64,000 nt of DNA from Mycolicibacterium moriokaense (GTDB lineage Bacteria; Actinomycetota; Actinomycetes; Mycobacteriales; Mycobacteriaceae), in assembly GCF_010726085.1 (NCBI RefSeq), contig NZ_AP022560.1:2232001-2296000 (forward strand), read 5' to 3'. Below the pieces are notes generated by a model. The model was given only the letters and a program-made list of their open reading frames with translations, did not search any database and was not told the DNA's origin. The position numbers and the translations under genes were made by a program. This document shows, in pieces, positions 60,163 to 64,000 of the stretch; position 1 is the first letter of the stretch, and the number at the start of each line of letters is the position of its first letter.

Positions 60163-61560
60163 GTGGGTGAGGCGATCGCGCTCGCTTTCGAGGAGCGTGA
60201 GTACACGCTGTCCGAACTCGACGCCCTGGCCGGCGGCATGGCCACCACCCTCGAACAGCACGGCGTAAGGCGGGGCGACCGGGTCGCGCTCATGTCGTCC
60301 AATCGCCCCGAATTCGTCGTCGCGCTGCGGGCACTCTGGCTGCTCGGCGCATCGGCGGTCCTGCTGAGCCCGGCGTGGAAGCGCACCGAGGTCGAGCATG
60401 CGCTCACGCTGACCAAGCCCAGCTATGCCGTCGGCGACCATCCGGTGCTCGCCGAACTCATGCCGATGCTGTCGCTGGATCAGCCGATCACGCCTGGCCC
60501 TCGGTCCGCTGAACCACCGGCGCCCGAGTCCGATGCGCTCTTCGTCTTCAGCTCCGGCACCACCGGTATGCCTAAGGCCGTGCGGCATACGCACGCGTCG
60601 TTCGCGGTGGCGGTGCGGCACTGGCGCGACGCGTTGGGCCTGTCCGCCGCGGATCGCATGCAGATCATGACGCCGCCCTCGCACATCCTCGGGCTGCTGA
60701 ACATCGCAATGGCACTCGACACCGGCACCTGGATTCGGCTGCACAGCCGGTTCGACATCGACCAGATGCTGCGGCACATCGAATCCGACCGGATCACCAT
60801 CGAGATGGCCGTGGCACCGATCGCGTTGGCGTTGGCGGCCCATCCCGACCTGGAGAAGTACGACCTGTCCTCGCTGCGATATGTGATGTGGTGTGCCACC
60901 CCGGTCACCGAGAGCGTTGCCGACGTCGTCACGCGCAGGACGGGGGTGACCTGGGTGACTGCATACGGCGCCAGTGAGCTGCCGGTGATCTCGTGCAACG
61001 AGCTCACCGGTGCCCGTCTCGACACCGTGGGGCGCCCCGTACCGGGTGTCGAGCTGCGAGTGGTCTCCCTGGACATCGGCATGGTGGTGGCGCCGGGAGA
61101 ACCCGGGGAGATACAGGTTCGCTCCGACTCCGTGATGGCCGGGTATCTGCCGGATTCGGCGACCCCCGAGGCATTTTCGGATGGCTGGTACCGGACCGGC
61201 GACGTCGGGTACCTCGACGCCGACGGCTGGCTGCGGATCACCGACCGCTCGAAGGAGATGATCAAGGTGCGCGGCTTTCAGGTCGCACCCGCCGAAATCG
61301 AAGCGGTGCTGCACGGCCATCCGGCGGTGGAGGATTGCGCAGTGTTCGGAGTGCCCGATGCCGCGAACGGCGAGGCGATCGTCGCCGCCGTGAAGGCATC
61401 CGGCGCTGTCGACGCCCAGGAGCTCACGGCCCTCATCGGTGATCGGCTTGCCTCATACAAGCGACCCAGTCAAATCACATTCGTAGACGAAATACCGCGT
61501 CTGCCATCGGGAAAGGTATTGCGTCGAGTGTTGAAGGAGCGTCTGTGGACGTCCGTCTGA
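60163..61560 (+). CDS. Acyl-CoA ligase (FadD family), short form
   Basis: The 465-residue adenylate-forming enzyme has FSSGTTGMPKAVRHTH near residue 128, TAYGASELP, GWYRTGDVGYLDADGWLRITDRSKEMIKVRGFQVAPAEIE (split motif A7-A8) and PSGKVLRRVL with the catalytic Lys. It is about 30 residues shorter than usual at the N-terminus. Start is GTG at 60163, preceded by GAGGACAGG. Its end overlaps the next gene by 16 bases. Substrate unknown. Confidence 0.92.
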   Translation: MGEAIALAFEEREYTLSELDALAGGMATTLEQHGVRRGDRVALMSSNRPEFVVALRALWLLGASAVLLSPAWKRTEVEHALTLTKPSYAVGDHPVLAELMPMLSLDQPITPGPRSAEPPAPESDALFVFSSGTTGMPKAVRHTHASFAVAVRHWRDALGLSAADRMQIMTPPSHILGLLNIAMALDTGTWIRLHSRFDIDQMLRHIESDRITIEMAVAPIALALAAHPDLEKYDLSSLRYVMWCATPVTESVADVVTRRTGVTWVTAYGASELPVISCNELTGARLDTVGRPVPGVELRVVSLDIGMVVAPGEPGEIQVRSDSVMAGYLPDSATPEAFSDGWYRTGDVGYLDADGWLRITDRSKEMIKVRGFQVAPAEIEAVLHGHPAVEDCAVFGVPDAANGEAIVAAVKASGAVDAQELTALIGDRLASYKRPSQITFVDEIPRLPSGKVLRRVLKERLWTSV

Positions 61561-62360
61561 CAAGTGAACAGCAACAGCTGCGCGACGCCGCGGCCAAGCT
61601 CGCCGACGATCTCGGTCCGGGTTCGGTCGCCGATCTCGACGACGAGAGCCGGCGTGTCCGGCTGGAGAAGGCCGTCGAGGACACCGGGTTTCGCACGCTG
61701 CGCTCCGACGGCGCATCCGGCGTCGAGGTGGCCATCGTCGCCGAGGAATTCGCACGCGGCCTGGTCGATGTGCCGTTCATCGGACCGGTGCTCACCGACG
61801 ACCTGCGGCGTGCGCTCGGGCGCTCACCGACGGCCGCTTTGGTGGATCGCGAGACCGTCGACCTGACGAGAAGCCTTGCCGGAGTGGTCGACTCGCCCGC
61901 CGAGCTGGGTGAGTTGACGGAGGAGGACGCCGGTCGGTGGCGGGCACTTGCACTGACCGTGACGTGTGCCGACCTGGTGGGCGCCGCGCGCGGTGCGCAT
62001 ACCCTGGCGTGCGAGTACGCCAAGGTCCGTGAGCAGTACGGTGCGACGATCGGCTCGTATCAGGCGATCGGTCACCTGCTGGCCGAGAGTCTCGCACTTA
62101 TCGAGGGATCGATCAGCGTGCTGCGCCACGCCGCGTGGGCCGTCGACGAACTGCCGAGCGCGGAGGCCATCGAAGTGGCGCGGGTGGCCAAGATCTACTG
62201 TGCGCGTGCGGCATTGACCGTATGCGAGACGTCGATCCAGGTCCACGGCGGGATCGGCAACACCTGGGAATGCCTTGCCCACGTCTACCTACGGCGCGTG
62301 TTGTCCGCTACCGAGGCGTGGCCCGTCAAGCTGGAGGAGCTGACCATTGGATTTCCGTGA
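61545..62360 (+). CDS. Acyl-CoA dehydrogenase-like protein, shortened (FadE)
   Basis: The 271-residue protein has the N-terminal helical domain and the C-terminal helical domain of acyl-CoA dehydrogenases (EYAKVREQYGATIGSYQAIGHLLAE, QVHGGIGNTWECLAHVYLRR) but almost no middle beta domain; the FAD- and substrate-binding SEPGAGSD segment is absent. This is the pattern of the non-identical subunit in mycobacterial alpha2beta2 dehydrogenases of the ChsE type. It probably forms a heteromer with the next gene product. Start GTG at 61545 overlaps fadD by 16 bases. Confidence 0.88.
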   Translation: MDVRLTSEQQQLRDAAAKLADDLGPGSVADLDDESRRVRLEKAVEDTGFRTLRSDGASGVEVAIVAEEFARGLVDVPFIGPVLTDDLRRALGRSPTAALVDRETVDLTRSLAGVVDSPAELGELTEEDAGRWRALALTVTCADLVGAARGAHTLACEYAKVREQYGATIGSYQAIGHLLAESLALIEGSISVLRHAAWAVDELPSAEAIEVARVAKIYCARAALTVCETSIQVHGGIGNTWECLAHVYLRRVLSATEAWPVKLEELTIGFP

Positions 62361-63435
62361 TTCCCCGGAGGAAGCCGCATTCCGGGAACGGTTGCGCGCC
62401 TGGCTGATCGACCAGAAGGGCAAGTTCCCGACGTCGGGCGACGAGTACTGGGCCGCTCAGGGCGCCTGGCACCAGGCGCTGTACCAGGCCGGCTTCTTCG
62501 GCACGTCATGGCCGAAGGAGTACGGGGGCCAGGATCTACCTCCGGTGTACGACGTCATCGTCGACGAGGAGATCGCCAAGGCGGGCGCCCCGGCGCGCCC
62601 CAGCCTGGGGTATCTGGTCGTCGCGTTCGGCCATCACGGGAGCAAGGAACTGCAGCAACGCTTCCTGCCCGGCATGATCAACGGCACCGAGCGGTGGTGT
62701 CAGGGCTTCTCGGAGCCCGGCGCGGGTTCCGATCTCGCCTCGCTGACCACGACGGCCACCCGCGACGGTGACGACTACGTGATCCACGGCCACAAGATCT
62801 GGACCAGCTACTCCGATGTCGCCGACTGGTGTCTGCTGCTCGCGAGGACTGACAAGGATGTGCCGAAGCATCGAGGTATCTCCGCGTTCGTCGTCTCGAT
62901 GCACCAACCCGGCGTCCAGCAGCGGCCGCTGAAGATGATCAGCGGCGTCACAAAGGAATTCGGTCAGGTGACCTTCGATGGCGCACGGGTGCCGGCCGAG
63001 AACCTGGTCGGCAGCCTCGGGGAGGGCTGGAAGCTCGCGATGACGGTCGTCAGCCATGAGCGCGAGCCGTCGACGCTGGGCTTTTCCGCGCGATACGGGA
63101 AACTGGTGCGCCAGTTGGCATCCCGGGTCGATGGCACGCCACCCGAAGAGTTGGCATGGGCATGGGTGCAGACCGAGATGCTGAGGTTACACGTGCGTAG
63201 ACGATTGTCCGAACAGCTCGACGGCATGACCCACGGGCCGCAGGGCTCGCTGGACAAGCTGCTGATGACCTGGGTCGAGCAGTCCGTCGGCCATGCGGCG
63301 CTGACTACCGTCGGCACCAGTGATCCCGAACTGTTCGGCGCCTATATGTACAGCCGCGCGCAGAGCGTGATGGGCGGAACGTCACAGATTCAGAAGAACA
63401 TCATCGCTTCGCGGATTCTCGGATTAGGAGTCTAG
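62347..63435 (+). CDS. Acyl-CoA dehydrogenase (FadE)
   Basis: The 362-residue protein has all three domains: MDFRDSPEE N-terminus, GFSEPGAGSDLASL (FAD) near residue 120, HKIWTSYSDVADW, and the C-terminal VMGGTSQIQKNIIASRILG. It should pair with the shortened subunit upstream. The start is TTG at 62347 with GGAGGAG seven bases ahead, inside the end of the preceding gene (14-base overlap). A ChsE-like role on a branched or cyclic acyl-CoA is likely. Confidence 0.92.
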   Translation: MDFRDSPEEAAFRERLRAWLIDQKGKFPTSGDEYWAAQGAWHQALYQAGFFGTSWPKEYGGQDLPPVYDVIVDEEIAKAGAPARPSLGYLVVAFGHHGSKELQQRFLPGMINGTERWCQGFSEPGAGSDLASLTTTATRDGDDYVIHGHKIWTSYSDVADWCLLLARTDKDVPKHRGISAFVVSMHQPGVQQRPLKMISGVTKEFGQVTFDGARVPAENLVGSLGEGWKLAMTVVSHEREPSTLGFSARYGKLVRQLASRVDGTPPEELAWAWVQTEMLRLHVRRRLSEQLDGMTHGPQGSLDKLLMTWVEQSVGHAALTTVGTSDPELFGAYMYSRAQSVMGGTSQIQKNIIASRILGLGV

Positions 63436-64000
63436 ATGTACGGAATGCCGGACGAGATCGATGTCAAGGCCGATGGTGGCCTGCGCATCATCACGCTCAA
63501 CCGCCCCGACGAACTCAATGCGGTCAACGACCCGTTGCATGTGGGGCTGGCCAAGATCTGGGAAGCGCTCAACGAGGACACCTCCGCGCGGGCCGCGGTG
63601 ATCACCGGTGCGGGACGGGCCTTTTCGGCCGGCGGCGACTTCAACTACCTCGACGAGCTGCGCAACGACGAAGCGCTGCGCCAGAAGACGATCAAGCACG
63701 GGCGTGACCTCGTCATCGGGATGGTGCGGTGCCGCATCCCGGTGATCGCGGCCGTCAATGGTCCGGCCGTCGGCCTGGGCTGCAGCCTGGCGGCGCTGTC
63801 GGACATCGTCTACATGGCCGAGAACGCATTCTTCGCCGATCCACACGTGTCGATCGGGTTGGTGGCCGCCGACGGTGGGCCGCTGGTGTGGCCGTCGCAG
63901 ATAAGTCTTTTGCACGCCAAGGAATTCGCGTTCACCGGGATTCGGATCAAGGCCGCGCGAGCGCTCGAGCTGGGGATGGCCAACCATGTCGTCGCCGATC
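63436..64000 (+). CDS. Enoyl-CoA hydratase/isomerase family protein (partial, 3' end outside)
   Basis: From ATG 63436 the frame stays open to the window edge (188 residues). RIITLNRPDELNAVNDP, ITGAGRAFSAGGDFNYLD and NGPAVGLGCSLAALSDI are the crotonase segments, with the oxyanion-hole glycines. The start directly follows the fadE stop. It would hydrate the enoyl-CoA made by the dehydrogenase pair. Confidence 0.93.
   Translation, partial: MYGMPDEIDVKADGGLRIITLNRPDELNAVNDPLHVGLAKIWEALNEDTSARAAVITGAGRAFSAGGDFNYLDELRNDEALRQKTIKHGRDLVIGMVRCRIPVIAAVNGPAVGLGCSLAALSDIVYMAENAFFADPHVSIGLVAADGGPLVWPSQISLLHAKEFAFTGIRIKAARALELGMANHVVAD

Noticed and set aside
60100..61320. 406-codon minus-strand frame opposite fadD
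   Set aside because: Shadow frame without motifs; it would also run through the ferredoxin-fadD control region.

Overview
The window reads as chromosomal DNA of a rapidly growing mycobacterium (Mycolicibacterium type). The reasons are the high GC content, a murA gene directly upstream of a tRNA-free rrs-rrl-rrf operon, a 16S rRNA with the short helix 18 of rapid growers, and a gene order that follows, as far as I remember it, the M. tuberculosis interval Rv1312 to Rv1343c. It is not M. tuberculosis: an orphan FAAL, an MspA-type porin, a metalloprotease and a propeller protein are inserted, only one class III cyclase is present at the nucS locus, and synteny ends after lprD.

Layout. 1-2,000: end of a DUF2550 gene, a cobalamin adenosyltransferase and murA. 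2,000-7,580: rRNA operon with promoter, leader and terminator. 7,600-9,600: ada-alkA and ogt, alkylation repair. 9,700-14,800: a small secreted protein, an orphan FAAL, a membrane adenylate cyclase, the mismatch endonuclease NucS and a zinc-ribbon protein. 14,760-17,811: methylmalonyl-CoA epimerase, a thiolase, a DUF3817 protein and a cysteine-less thioredoxin-TPR protein. 17,830-25,000: glgB, glgE and glgP, the GlgE alpha-glucan route plus glycogen breakdown. 25,000-28,200: propeller, porin and lipoprotein metalloprotease. 28,260-32,570: dinG, pncB and a secreted hydrolase. 32,680-40,090: a long same-strand run clpS, DUF2017, P1 peptidase, mec-cysO-cysM (protein-bound cysteine synthesis), rhomboid, murI, metallo-phosphodiesterase, rph and rdgB. 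40,090-43,260: TetR and haloalkane dehalogenase, DUF3817, lprD, an HTH-LAGLIDADG gene and tRNA-Leu(UAG). 43,268-48,440: amidase, SRPBCC protein, whiB6, TetR, AraC and amidohydrolase. 48,500-52,830: a decayed MFS gene, an intact MFS with a DUF1445 partner, and a second cyclase.

52,840-64,000 is the most interesting part: a CoA-thioester catabolic cluster. It holds an SDR, two acyl-CoA ligases, a B12-dependent acyl-CoA mutase in two subunits, an LLM oxidoreductase, a CaiB/BaiF protein, a 2Fe-2S ferredoxin, a pair of acyl-CoA dehydrogenases (one truncated) and an enoyl-CoA hydratase cut by the window edge. Three promoter regions in it share the element GAGAAYRCCA, so it may be one regulon. The mutase keeps the carboxylate-binding Arg of methylmalonyl-CoA mutase but has Ala where that enzyme has Tyr beside the catalytic His. 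Its substrate may therefore be a larger branched dicarboxylyl-CoA; this is inference.

Several promoter-to-start distances (murA, clpS, rph, the mutase) predict leaderless mRNAs. rdgB seems to use a CTG start. All assignments come from reading the sequence and from memory of the families; no database search was run.
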